DNA of 64,000 nucleotides from Manihot esculenta (taxonomy: Eukaryota > Streptophyta > Magnoliopsida > Malpighiales > Euphorbiaceae). The notes below the pieces were generated by a model. The model worked only from the letters and a program-made list of their open reading frames with translations, was not told the DNA's origin and did not search any database. This document shows positions 45,664 to 57,430 of this stretch, one piece after another (position 1 is the stretch's first letter; every line of letters starts with the position of its first letter). A program made the position numbers and the translations under genes. Where the stretch lies: assembly GCF_001659605.2 (NCBI RefSeq), contig NC_035162.2:28139526-28203525 (forward strand), in the 5' to 3' direction.

Positions 45664-48132
45664 TGTAACAACCCGGAAACCGGTACCCCTCTGTAACGGC
45701 CCGAACCATTACTGGCACTAGGATCCAGATCGGCTTAAAGCCGCCGGGACCCGTAGCAAGCCGACTATACTCTCTGTGTTCCTGATAAATCCCATACATG
45801 AGACAAAACAACTCAACAATCCTGTAAAACTCAGTAGGCTTAACTACTGCTTCTCAGATATGTCAATCTGAAATGGCCCTCCGGGCCTATACCAGGGACT
45901 ACTATCTGCTGTGGTTCAAGGGATTAAAACCCTTTTTAATCTGTAACACATTCCACTGGTATCTCATCAAAGCCATACATTAAGCCTAACTCACACATTT
46001 CTCATCAAGAAACGTAAAACAGGATCCATGTACAAAGGGATAGATCATACACCACACTAATGGTAAATCAAACAGTAGGGTAAAGCACAATTCTATCCAG
46101 TATATGACAGTACATATCTATACATGACATTACAACTAATACATTAATTACATCATGTCCACTATGCTATTACAACATACATTCATGCATAACTTTCCTC
46201 TGTACTCTTGCTGACTTTGACTTCCCATAGCTATCTTAGAACCTGCAAAACTGGGATTAAGGGAGTGGGATGAGCTCTAGAGCCCAGTGAGAAGGAACAG
46301 TAAAACAGTTCATTAATTACATGCTTTTATGAAATGCATCACATCACAAACATATCATCTCAAGGATGAACTTGTCACCAATAGCCCTTTACTGTATACA
46401 TATAATAATATGTCCAACTTGCCAGGGGCGATTAGGCCTCACCTGGACTTCTCTTACCTGACTCCATCACAAGGCCAACTATGCCAGGGGCAATTAGGCC
46501 TCACCTGGACTTCTCTATCTAAGTCAGGTCAAACTGTCTAACTCATAGTACCAGGAGCGACCTGAACTATCCAGGAGCGACCTGGTATGGCTATCTCATG
46601 CCATATCTCATCTGATCTCATAGTATCGTACTGATATCAGGGGCTATGGATCATCCAACATTCATCCACACAAATACAACCTTATGCAATGCAGCATATT
46701 CGTGAATTCTAATGCAACACAACCTATTACATAACACGGCATTTTATGATGCATAGATCATGCTAAGAGCGTGTCATTTCTCAATTTAAAATATAAGGTT
46801 TAGTTCCACTCACCTGTAGCCACTGTTTGGCTAACTCTGGGCTACCTCTAACTCTGAAGCAGCTACTACTGCTAAAAACCTCGGTTCCTCGGGTCCAACC
46901 CTACAATGAAGGACTCAAATGAGGTACCAAACATACTCTATACAAGTGATAAACAACTCTTATTCAACTCCTCAAAACCCCTCAAAACATGCATGCAAAA
47001 CAATCAAAGGAAGGCTAGACAGAACACTTTCGGCGGCAGGTTCGGCGGCCGAATGTCCTATCCAGAGCCGAAACTCAAGCACCTTCGGCGGCCGAATCTC
47101 CACTTTCGGCGGCCGAACCCTTTCGGGGGCAAGGTTCGGGGGCCAAAACACGCTCCAGAGACGAAAGTCTCTATCCTTCGGCGGCACCTTCGGCGGCCGA
47201 ATCCTCCAAACAGAGCCGAACCTCAAAAACACTCAGGGGCAAGCTGTGGCAACCAAAGCCACCATGCAAGGGGTTCGGCGGCCGAATGCTCCTTCGGCTG
47301 CCGAACCTGAGTTCTTCAAGAACTCAGCTTCAAGCTTCAACCAGCCTCCCAACTCTTTCCATACTCCCCAAATCATGCATTCAACCTCTCAAACTATGCA
47401 TATACTCATGTACATGCTCCAAGGGGTCCAAAACTAACTTAAAACCCCAACCAAACAACACACAACACACATATACAAACTTTCACCATTAAAACACTAA
47501 AACTAACCTATATAAGCAACTATACCCGTACCCTTTTTAAAAGCTGTTATAAATCATTAAAACAAGTTAAAAGCTTCCCTTACCTTTGGAAAACAGAAGC
47601 TAAACAATCTGAACTCAAAGCTATGCACCAACACCTCTTCTTCTTCACTAAACTACCAAAACTCTCCTTTTTTTTCTCAAAAATGTTTAAAACACTTTAC
47701 CACCCTCAAACCTGTGCATGGGTGATTAAAACTTTGCAGATGAGTCATAGGAGACGTGGCCTAACTCTCCATCTGTGATTTGAAAACAACACCTGTCCAT
47801 TTCACCGGCTGAGGAGTGCACAATAGCTGGCTGTCCAACTCAGCTTCGGCTGCCGAATCGCATGCAAAACCATGCAACATTCGGGGGCCGAACTTGAGCT
47901 TTCGGGGGCCGAACATTGGGCACTTTCGGCGGCCGAACTTACCTTCGGCGGCCGAACTTGGCCTTTGTCCCCATAGCCTTTTCTCTTCAAAACTCAATCC
48001 TATTCTAGTCAAATCCTTCAAAATACTTAAAAACATTTAGAAAATCTTCTAATACCCTTCTAGAAATCTCTGACATCCCTGAACTCCATCGGACGATAGG
48101 AATTCCGATGCCTGATTTAGCCGGGTATTACC
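45664..48132 (-). repeat. 5' LTR of the defective gypsy element
   Basis: Near-identical to 39137-41604. The last base is c instead of a (tattacc), directly before the TSD aaatg at 48133-48137. Confidence 0.92.
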
Positions 48133-48137
48133 AAATG

Positions 48138-49560
48138 TTTTTCTGTAGGTTGACCAACTGAGGTGATAGTCTTTCTCCTCTGGTAACATTTGCCACAGGG
48201 TATCTGGACCTGGCTGCCTCGAATTCTGGATCATATCTCCTGGGTGGAATTCCTCTATTATTCCGAGGGGGTAGGACATATTGGCCTATTTCAGAAACCT
48301 CAAGGGAAATGGGTTCAGTAGTAAGGTTATTAGAACCAGGGGAAAGTTCAGATTCACATACCTCAGTTGTGTGTTTCTCAGGATATTCTACGGTGTCAGG
48401 TTCTGGTTGTGATGTTGAGACCGAGGACTGTACTAGATGGTCAGTGTCTCCCAGTTTTGGTGTAGACTCAGGAAGAGAAGAATGATCAAGTTCTGGCCCC
48501 TCCTAACTAAGCCAATTTGGCAGTGGTGGTGATTGTGCCGTTGTCTCCCCTTCACTGCTAGTTGGCAAGGGAAAAAAATATTCCTCTTCTAGAAAAGTGC
48601 AGTCCATGGTAGTGAAGAGCCGTTTAGAGATTGGGTCAAAACACCGATAGCCCTTTTTATGGACACCATAACCAAAGAAAACACACTTAAGAGCACATGG
48701 ATCAAGTTTAGTGCGGTGTGTTTTAGGAATGTGAACATAAACTGTACAGCCAAAGATTTTAGGTGGAAGGTTGAGAAGGGAAGGAATGGTGTGATGAGAG
48801 GACAAGGTATGCAAGGGAGATTGGAAATTAAGGACGCGAGACGGAAGTCGATTGATGAGGTAAATGGATGTGGCAACTGCTTCAGACCAAAACTTAGGAG
48901 GAACTTGGGCTTCAAACAATAGGGCTCGGGCAGTCTCAAGGATATGTCAATTTTTCCTTTCAGCAACCCCATTTTGCTGTGGTGTATAAGGACAAGTAGT
49001 TTGGTGAAGGATCCCATTATCCCGGAAAAAGGTTTGGAGATGGTTATTGACAAATTCCCCCCCATTGTCAGATCGGAGGACTTGAATGGTCTTGTGAAAT
49101 TGGGTTTTAATCATGCGGAAAAAATCACAGAATTTCTTAGCCACTTCACTTTTTTGTCTTAACAGGTAAACCCAAGTAACACGAGTGCAATCATCAATAA
49201 AAGTCACAAAGTATCTATAATCAGGGGAGACAGTTTCCGGGGCAGGCCCCCATACATCAGAGTGTATTATTGAGAAGGGAGTATCAGATTTATTTGTGGA
49301 TATATGATAAGTACTCTTATGACTCTTAGCAAGCACGCATGAAGAACAAACTAGAATGTCAATGGATTTAAACTCAGGAAACAAAGTACGAAGATAATCA
49401 CTTGAGGGATGGTCGTAGCGCCGGTGCCAGAGCCATAACTGTCGGGTTGAGGACCCTTGAGCTAAATGAGTTGACCCAGTACTTGAGATCTCCTCCACAT
49501 AGTACAGTCCATCTTTCTCAGTACCACAGCCCAGTACCGTGCCCTATGAATATCCTGCAA
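48138..49560 (-). pseudogene. Copia integrase and linker region, two nonsense codons
   Basis: From about 49560 leftwards: GAG-pre-integrase (LWLWHRRYDHPSSDYL, CSSCVLAKSHK) and integrase core (SDVWGPAPE, FIDDCTRVTWVYLL, LRSDNGGEF and PQQNGVAERKN with the DDE residues). A TGA at 48949-48947 stands where relatives have CGA. In the same frame follow KFWSEAVATSIYLINRLPS and CVFFGYGVHKKGYRCFDP. A TAG near 48505-48503, probably from CAG, then interrupts, and a linker runs to the gypsy insertion at 48137. Confidence 0.88.
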
Positions 49561-50214
49561 AACACAAAAATGAGGATACATGAGTACTCTGCAATTTAAC
49601 TGTTTGGTGATCTGACTGACAGAGAGTAATTTGCAAGATAAGGAAGGTACATAGAGGGTGTTGGAGACATTTAAAGTGGGGGTTATAGAAACGGTACCAC
49701 CACCAATGACCGGGAAAGAGCCACCGGTAGCGTTTAGAATATTGGATTTTGAGGGTGGGGCTGACACAACAAAATCTGAAGAATCATTAGTCATAGTGTC
49801 TGTGGCTCCTGAATCAAATATCCACCCACTAGTATTTTGTACCTTGTTAGAATTAAAACAAGCAGAGGCACATTTAGATTTATTTAAAGAGACAGGGGTA
49901 GAAAGGTCATTTGCCCTCCTTTCTAACCCTAAAATACCTCCTTTCCGATCATAAGGGACACCCGTGCCTCCTCCTTTTGCGGCTCCTTGTAGTGCCATGA
50001 TAAACATCTCCATCATCTTTGCCCATACAACATAATTGGAATCATTCAATTTTATGTCGGACGGTGGCTGTGCTGAATTAAGAGTGAATTGGTTCACTGA
50101 TTTCTGATTTCCATCTTGGCTATTCTGAATTAACTGGAATAGTTTTTGTGACAGGTCTGCTATTGGATCAATTATTGCCTGGGATTGGTCAACCGGGCTG
50201 GGGAGGTCGGCCAT
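49545..50214 (-). pseudogene. Copia gag start and protease, internally deleted
   Basis: ATG at 50214 (MADLPSPVDQSQ) and the typical N-terminal gag motif LNDSNYVVWAKMMEMFI. After about 80 codons the frame passes directly into the region before the protease. The bulk of gag, including the CCHC knuckle, is missing. The protease shows WIFDSGATDTMTND, followed by LYVPSLSCKLLSVSQ. A frameshift of one or two bases near 49545 separates it from the integrase part. Confidence 0.88.
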
Positions 50215-50297
50215 TGTTGTTTCGGTGAGAGAAAGAAGTTGGGAAGGGTATCTGGTAAAGGATTATTGCAGGATGGCTATATTTTAGACCGGAACCT

Positions 50298-50309
50298 GCT
50301 TTGATACCA
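50298..50309 (-). other. Primer-binding site of copia element
   Basis: On the - strand TGGTATCAAAGC, three bases inside the 5' LTR. Confidence 0.85.
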
Positions 50310-50312
50310 TCT

Positions 50313-50563
50313 TGAGATTATAGGAAGAAAACTGTTTTTATTTTCTTACCTCTTGTGTAGTAAGTTACAGAGTTTATATAGTATATGATATGAACAATTA
50401 GACCTTTGATTGAGCCCTCAATTATGTCCTAGAATCGTGCTATGCTAAATATAGTAAGATTTGATCACTAACTGATTTACAATCATGACAGAGGATCACT
50501 GATTGATTTACAATCATGGCAGAGGATTCTTTCCAACAACTGATTGATTTACAATCATGGCAG
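50313..50563 (-). repeat. 5' LTR of copia element, lacking its outer 16 bp
   Basis: Aligns with 37308-37558 with about four differences and then stops at catggcag, where the other LTR continues for 16 more bases. Directly joined to gypsy LTR sequence ccgaacatgag. Confidence 0.9.
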
Positions 50564-50766
50564 CCGAACATGAGATTCGGTGGGCGAACCTGAAAATGTC
50601 TCCTTGGTCTTTTTCATTAAAAACTCAATTTCCTTTTTAATTAAAAATCATAAAATACATTAAAACATTTCATAAAAACATACTTTTACACTTCTAGAGG
50701 TTTCCGACATCCGAGATTCTACTGGACGGTAGGAATTCCGATATCGGAGTCTAGTCGGGTATTACA
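50564..50766 (-). repeat. Solo gypsy LTR, right part
   Basis: Ends gtcgggtattaca, followed by TSD agtca. Only 203 bp remain, where the corresponding part of the full-length LTR at 11779-14050 has about 590 bp, so roughly 380 bp of the host LTR are missing at the copia junction. Confidence 0.85.
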
Positions 50767-50771
50767 AGTCA

Positions 50772-52800
50772 TGTCACATTCGTGTTATAGCTGACTCTAT
50801 TCTCTTCTTTTTCCAATTTGTATTCTGATAATGTGGTTAGGCATTTTTAGATATCTGGATTCATTTTATGAGACTATGGTTTCTTTGTCTTATACAAGAT
50901 ATTGCTATCACAACTAAGGCAAAACTATTGACATAATCAAGGACACAAATAAAGTTTTTTTAGGAAAATTTGAATCCATGACAACTTATTTGAAGCATCT
51001 CATGTAATAAATTGCCTAACTTTTATAGTGGAGTACACAATCATTAATCTTTTAGAACCTTTCATAACATATTGTTTTCCCTTCACAAATTGCATATAAA
51101 ATCAAAAATAGACTTTCTAATTCAACTATATAATCAATTTTCAAAGTTATAAGATTTAGTAGTTATTCTTCCTTTTTCTTGTGTCAAAAATATTTCAAAA
51201 TACTTCAATAGTATTTATAGACATTATAAATAAGTACCCACAATTTTAAATTTGGGTGTTATCACCGTATGCTATTCACTACAAACAAATTGATGTGTTA
51301 TTAAGAGTCAAGGCACGTTGAAAGTTTCAATATCATACTCAATAACAAATGCTTAGAACAAAATCGTCATTGCTTTTGCTCTAACTCATTAGACACAAGA
51401 AGCCAATGATTAATTTTTAAATCCTTAGGTCTTGACGAAAAAGGACTAATCTAGTTTTGTTTACGAGCACTAATTTGTTAATTGTCATATTTTATTAATA
51501 AAATATCTCTTTGTACATTCATAAAGTAGCTTCCACCAACCTCATTATATATTTCTAGCACCTTGTTGTCCTTTATAATTTCATATGACAAGTTTAGTTT
51601 CTCAAATTTTATTTTAAGAATTCCAAAATTTCCTTTAGCTAACATATATTTGAACATTTCTAAGATTATATATTTCTTCATGCTATATTAAGAAATTTAA
51701 TTTTGACAATCCTTATCAAAATTAAAAACTTGTGTACAAATATATCTTTCCGAAAAATATAAATAATCAATTTTGAAAAACTAATGTTAGAGACATCAAT
51801 TAATGAGATTAAATTCTACTAAAATGATTTTTAATCCTTTTAATTTGTTGGTTAGATAACTCTTTATCTATTTTTCATTTTCCATAACCTCATCAATCTT
51901 CTTGTAGAAACTATTTCTCAAGAATCATAATTTTCATATTAAAACAACTCTTTGTTTTATAGGAAAATTACTTTAAAATCCTAAATCTTATTTAGGAAAT
52001 GAAACAAACTTATTCTTATTAAATTTTATTTCAAACACCTCTAATCTTAATACTTTCGAGATTTTGTATTCAACCATAGATTATCTCATGTAATTGGTAG
52101 AAATTTATATTAAATCAAATATAATAGTAAAGGGATCATAACTATGCATTTTATGCATATTCTTCATAACAAATACAATTTTATAGTTCATTAAATCTCA
52201 TATAGTGTCCAACACTGTTTTAGTATCAATCCATACATTGTGGTATTCTTAATAAGTTTTAATTGTGACTTATATTTTCATAAAGATTATATCAAATTAA
52301 ACACTTGACTATCTCTTGTTTTGATCATATCAAAAATCTTTATACTCTTTCTAAATATATTTCTTTATATTTTAGGCTAGAATCTTTTTCTAAATATATT
52401 TCTTTATATTTTAGGCTAGAAATCTTTTAATTGTTCACAGAATTTATATTTTATCTTTCAAAAACACAACACCTCAAAGTATTTAGAAGTAAAATCACTC
52501 CTATAATGGACTGTATACAAGTTTTAAAAGCTCTTTGATTTTGTCCCTATCATACAAGACTATATCATCTTGTATTTGGAACGATCATTAAAACTAAATT
52601 TATTTTAAATTAAAAATGAATTTTGATGAATGTATCAATTAGAAGAAAATAGTCAACCTTTGGATCATAAAATTAATACAAAGGTATACATGGTCCGCGA
52701 CAGTCTCCATTTAATTCCACAAAGGGAAATATAGAATCTTGTGTACTCTCAGATACAGCATTGAGGAAAGACTATTATCAGATCAAAACGAGTTGTCATC
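50772..52800. other. AT-rich intergenic DNA
   Basis: No gene recognised; the 67-codon frame at 51478-51681 (-) has no known motif. Possible old, unrecognisable transposon sequence. A 39-bp tandem duplication lies at 52345-52424. The right edge is the 3' flank of the E1 gene. Confidence 0.6.
52345..52424. repeat. 39-bp direct tandem duplication
   Basis: Two copies of a unit containing ctaaatatatttctttatat and ttaggctaga, spaced 39 bp. Confidence 0.8.
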
Positions 52801-52846
52801 CTAAAAATCACAGCCCCAAGCGAGCATGCAAATGGGAAAACACAAC

Positions 52847-55800
52847 TTAACGGTAGTATATGGATACTGTAGGAATGTCAATGTCATTGTCCTCATCATC
52901 TTCACATGCCACAACAACATCGAAATGAGAACGGTACGGAGGCAATTCTACTTTTGCCACTTCCCTAACCAAATCCACAACCTTCCTGTCCATTCTCTCT
53001 CTGTGCTTAGGGAACAAGCTATTGTAGAGCAGGCAACTCCCACATGATATGCTATAAGCATTCAACCCCTTGTCCTTGAGCCACTGAAGGAGTTCCCTCA
53101 AAGTTGGATTGTTTTTTATGATCCACCTGTCCCAAACAGTCCATTTCATGTCACGATGCTTAATAACCTTAGGTGGGACCGGCTCAGCCATGGAGAACAA
53201 AGGTAGTGCTAGATTGGCAAATGTATTGCGATAGTCCTCCAGTTTGTGCCTCCCATCTAGAACCTTGTAAAGCTCCAAGCACACAAGACCAGTTGCCATT
53301 GCTGTCGAGGTTGCAATAGCAGGAATGATCCTTCCGGCAATAAACTTGGCTTTCAGCTTGTCGACCTCAGGAATGCTGTAATTTCTTGCTCTCATGTTGG
53401 CAAGCGCGGCTATCAGATCCATATGGAAGTTGGTATCATCATCCTGTAGAATCATAGTACGTGAGTTGCCGTGCCAACAAAAAAAGGATTGAATGAAAAT
53501 AGGACAGAGATTAAGGAAAACAAATGTAAAACAGCATTTTGGTCCACAAAGTGTTTTCTGGTCATTTCTAACAGGATAATTTTAACAACTCTGACCATTT
53601 CATACATTCCATGATCAACAGTGATGACCATCAGAGATGTAGCAATCAACACTTTGATAGGGTAATAGAACTGAACAGTAAATATGTTAAGTTGCCAAGA
53701 GTGGACCTTCTCAAACTGAATTGGCTTCATCCGGAATCCTCGTGGCAAATTCTTCCTACACTGCTCTAATCTCATGATTAATTCATTGATAATTACTACA
53801 TCATCTGCAGATGCAGCGGCAAGACTAGTAGCCTTCTCATCTGTCACAATTTTCACGTTCTTCTTTGGTTGAAATTCTGGTACTATAACCTTCTCAACTG
53901 CCTCGGCCAGCATCTTAGGATTCTTGACCCAGTCAGGAAGTGGGATGCCAAAAGTCTCTGCTCGAAGTATGGATGCTGACATGATAAAGTGGAGGTGACC
54001 AGGATCAGAAGCTGAGAACTCAAGTGGATGAGGAAACCGCTTTGGCGCAGACCAGAACGGAGCCCCAGTACTGGTTGCAGCATCTTCAGGAAATGTAAAA
54101 ATCAACTGCTTCACACGATTAGCAAAATAATCTTCAAACCTGAGACACTAGCAGCATAGTGTCAGCAACTACAGAAAAAAATATCAACAATCATTTTTCT
54201 TAATGTAAGTTTAAATTGGAGATATACTTCAATCGAGCCCATGTAATGCAATCCTGGAATGTCTCACACTTTTCCTTGTCAAAACACTCAAGGACACGTT
54301 CCAAGGTATCCCTTGCCTGAGCATCCGCGGCATTAGTCATAGCAGTTGTATATTCGACAGGATTTGATAGATAGGCATTAACTTCTGCTGGAGTTTTCTC
54401 AAGCAAACCTTCAAATTCGGATCGAGCCCATGTCAAGCAGTGGTCAATATTGTGTGGGAATGAATGGACTGTGCACATGGGGGCTTGCTTCTCAGGTGGG
54501 TCTCTAGAGGCACCATAGTTTTCGGTCAGGTGAGGAATGACCATCTGGGTGTTGCATTTGGCACCCAGGGTTCCGGACTCGAGAAGTGGCTTCTGGAAGT
54601 ATAAGCATCTCTGATCAACATATAGTCTTGCATTGACATTGTCCAAAGCATTTATAACAACGGTTAAATTCTCCCAGAATGCATCATCAAAGACATTCTC
54701 AGTTTCAGGACCCACACGATTTTGCAATGCTTCAATGTTGAGATTTGGATTTATTGAAGCAGCAGCAGCTGCAGCAACTGTGGATTTGGCCTGCCCAATG
54801 TTCCAATCACGGAAGAGGAACTGTCTGCTTAAGTTACTTTTCTCTATCACATCATCATCAGTTATTGTCAGCTTCCCTTCCTTACCACATGAAACACCCA
54901 TTAATGCTACATTTTTCAAGAATTCACAACCTAATGCACCAGATCCAACAATAAAAACATTGGCATCCTCTAATTTCTTCTGGAGCTTAGATCCAAAAAC
55001 TGAAATTTGCGCATCATAACGACCATTTATCGGTTGAAAGTCACTAGCATCCAAATTCTCTGTAGGAAGTGACTCCACCGAGTCAAAATAGAAAAACTGT
55101 GACAGGAGAGAGAGCGAGAGAGTTCAATTACCAATCAAGCAATTAAAAATAAAAATGAAGGCCAACTTCAGCACTGGTAAGGAGAGAAACATGAAGGCAA
55201 ATCAAAGGCATTACCCATGACAGCAAAAATAAAAAACAGTAAGAAAGAATGAGGGGGGGGGGGGGAGAGAGAGGGGAACAGAGGGGTAGAGAGGGAAAGG
55301 GAATAAGTGGAAAAAGAAAAACCACCTGAAATAGAGGGTGAAATTTTCCAGAGCATGCTTTGACAATCTCTTGTCCCACAATACCACCAAACATAGCAGC
55401 CATGGGATTCAGTACAGCCCTGGCACCAAAGGCAAACAATCGCACAAGTTTTGGATCGATGTCTTCCACTCTTCCATCTCCCGAGCTATCATTGATGATA
55501 GCAGCAAAAGATATAAGCTTCTGTGCATCCTCTTCTGAACCAGCAACAGGGAAGCGACCTAATTCTGACAAAAACTTATCCAGTGCTTGAAATGCTAGGT
55601 GTAGGAGAGGCGGGCGATCAAACTTGGAAAAATCACTAAGAAGGAAGTCACCAGGATCTTTAAGTGCTTCCCGCAATGGCTTAAAGTTCAACACCTTTGG
55701 TTGTTTCACCTGTGTTACAATACCACCTTTCTCATAGGTAGCAAAGTTTGTGGCATCCTCATCAAGAGTGAACGAATATGGCCTAGCATTTATAATCTTC

Positions 55801-56120
55801 CTTGGTTTTCCATCATTTAGCTCTGTCATTCCATGAACTTCAGAAAATACAACAAGATCCCCATCCTGAAACTCCAGTCTCTCGTCATCCACACATGACA
55901 CTAAAGCGGGGTTGTCATTGCTTATGGATGCAATGATACCCGTGTGTGGATCCTCTCCATCAACATCAAAAACGGTGAATTCAGGTCCGAAGTCACAAAA
56001 CACAGAACCAAAAAGACCTCTAACCTCAGCCTTAATAAAAGAGATAGGAGGCTGATGACTGTGGCAATAGTCATTAAACTCGATGGCTTTCTCAAGGTTG
56101 ACATCGGTAAAAACAACAGC
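52847..56120 (-). CDS. Ubiquitin-activating enzyme E1, 3' exons (N-terminus not in view)
   Basis: Four exons on the - strand with consensus sites: 56120-55326, 55096-54228, 54139-53707, 53443-52847 (stop). Frames join cleanly and encode about 900 residues. The first exon starts [19 protein letters not shown] and contains the first catalytic-cysteine half-domain region ([20 protein letters not shown]) and the four-helix region. The second holds the active adenylation domain ([52 protein letters not shown]) and the catalytic cysteine in [13 protein letters not shown], whose codon is 54475-54473. The last exon has the ubiquitin-fold domain, ending [12 protein letters not shown]. By family it adenylates ubiquitin and passes it to E2 enzymes in cytosol and nucleus. 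Plant E1s are about 1080 residues, so about 185 N-terminal residues (inactive adenylation half) are missing here. No internal lesion is seen. Confidence 0.92.
55250..55290. repeat. G homopolymer followed by (GA)n in an E1 intron
   Basis: A run of about 12-13 G followed by gagagagagagg lies in the intron between the first and second visible E1 exons (55325-55097). Confidence 0.8.
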
Positions 56121-56400
56121 CTGCACCAATGGAAAAAAAAAAGATATATGCAAAATAAAAATAAGCAAAAACCATTGCATAAAGAACATCCACAAGAGAG
56201 AAACTGCATTAGCAAATACACAAAAAAAAACCTTTAAAAATAATACAAATAAACTAATCATGCAATTCTCATTCCCCCAAAATATAGTAATTTGTATAAT
56301 ATAATTACACTGATACTTATTTACCATTTTGGGATAAAACCCACAATCTTGGGGCTCAAACTAACTTAATTCTACTCCAACTGTTCAGTCAGACAAGAAA
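56121..56400 (-). other. Intron or upstream flank of the E1 gene
   Basis: The acceptor attggtgcag precedes the exon at 56120. The preceding exon, expected to end in the first adenylation half, was not found in this window. Confidence 0.6.
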
Positions 56401-56408
56401 CTGTTGAA

Positions 56409-56662
56409 CATAGTTATTAAAGACTCAAGGTGCACTAAGGCGCTAGGGCATCTTCGAGCCTAGGCACAAGACCCCCTGTGAGTGGCTGCATCTGCAATCT
56501 GGGTGGGAAAAAACAGCCATCTTTGAACAGGTTGTGCCTTGCTTGGCTGAGGCGCACCTTAAGCCTGGGTGCGCCTCATTGAAGTCGCCCACCTCAGCTG
56601 GTGCAAGGCGCAGGACTCAGCCTCCTCCGCCTTGGGCCTGAGGTGGACCTTTCACAACTATG
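56409..56662. mobile_element. hAT-type MITE (254 bp) with perfect 8-bp TSD
   Basis: Flanked by ctgttgaa at 56401-56408 and 56663-56670. Ends catagttattaaag and ctttcacaactatg form imperfect inverted repeats. The interior is GC-rich, with several aggcgc/gcgcct words in both directions, and can fold extensively. Sits upstream of the visible E1 exons, probably in an intron. No coding capacity. Confidence 0.85.
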
Positions 56663-57344
56663 CTGTTGAACTTTTCTTAGCAGCCATCAGATTAGCTCTA
56701 CGATCTGAAAGTGGTTATCCAAAATTAGTAGTTTCAGATACAAGTGTCCTATAGCCCTGAACAAGAGGGAATAGCTATTAATTAAAGGTAAAAGGCATAA
56801 GAGCCATATGTTGATGCCCCCATCTGTCCAGAAAAATATAAGAGAAAGGCAGCATTAGTAACTGACTTTTACTGTTAAAATGTAGAGGACAGTCGTTACC
56901 ACCAAGTAACATGCATAACAGCAATTGTAGATTTTCTTTTTTTTCCATAAATAATGGGGATAAGAGTAATGGGGGCTTAAGAACCTGTAATACTGACCAT
57001 AACATTATGTGACAGTCATTATCTAAAACCGAGCCACAAATATTTTTCTAGAAGTTGCAGCTATTATCTGCATAAAATTACCCAAGTTCCAACTTCTCAG
57101 AAATTGCATTCTGGAATCGCTTGACCAATAATGCCACATTAGATTGTTAAATTGATGAACAACATGAGAAAACTAAAATCCCTAGCTATATATCTATAGT
57201 GTTTTTGTTTCAAGAGGAAAAAAAAAATTACAAAGAAAAAGGAATATTCATCAACAAAAGGTGTAAAAAGGGACACATCCATGTCCATTGGGTGGACTGA
57301 AGCACACAAGTTAGCAAACTAAAAATAGAACTTTCTATAACCAA

Positions 57345-57430
57345 TGTGCTTTAGCTTAGTTGTACTAGAGTTGTCTCTAGGGCTATAAGGTCTTTAGTTC
57401 GAGTTCTAAAATAAATAAAAAACTAAAATT
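57345..57430 (+). repeat. Possible tRNA-derived SINE-like head
   Basis: The segment contains tagcttagttg (A-box-like) and, about 40 bp later, agttcgagttct (B-box-like, RNA polymerase III), followed by an A-rich stretch. Body and target duplication were not identified; could be chance. Confidence 0.25.

Larger units (their letters stand above)
39137..48132 (-). mobile_element. Young but pol-defective gypsy element (- strand) inside the copia element
   Basis: LTRs 39137-41604 (2468 bp) and 45664-48132 (2469 bp) differ by roughly a dozen bases by eye. TSD aaatg is perfect. Primer site at 45649-45660 and purine tract at 41605-41623 are preserved. The internal region is only 4.06 kb, compared with 5.36 kb in the intact inner element at 11779-21631. 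gag is recognisable but frameshifted, and RT, RNase H and integrase are reduced to scraps. The sharp contrast between fresh LTRs and a ruined interior suggests it was mobilised by proteins of another element. Confidence 0.9.
37308..50563 (-). mobile_element. Ty1/copia retrotransposon (- strand) inserted in the solo LTR and itself interrupted
   Basis: Short LTRs at 37308-37574 and 50313-50563, primer site at 50298-50309, gag start, protease, integrase, RT and RNase H in copia order on the - strand, and purine tract next to the left LTR. The right LTR lacks its last 16 bp and part of the host LTR is missing at that junction. A gypsy element sits inside it at 39137-48132. Gag is internally deleted and pol carries a frameshift and two nonsense codons, so the copy is dead. 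Without the inner insertion it would be about 4.3 kb. Confidence 0.9.

Noticed and set aside
53452..54114. Extended E1 frame running past FEK into VHSWQLNIF
   Set aside because: Reads into the intron; a consensus donor at 53706 ends the exon and the next exon (53443) restores the conserved [12 protein letters not shown].
55143..56327. E1 frame extended at both ends (MVNKYQCNY... and [10 protein letters not shown]...)
   Set aside because: The ends are intron sequence; splice sites at 56120 and 55326 bracket the conserved region.
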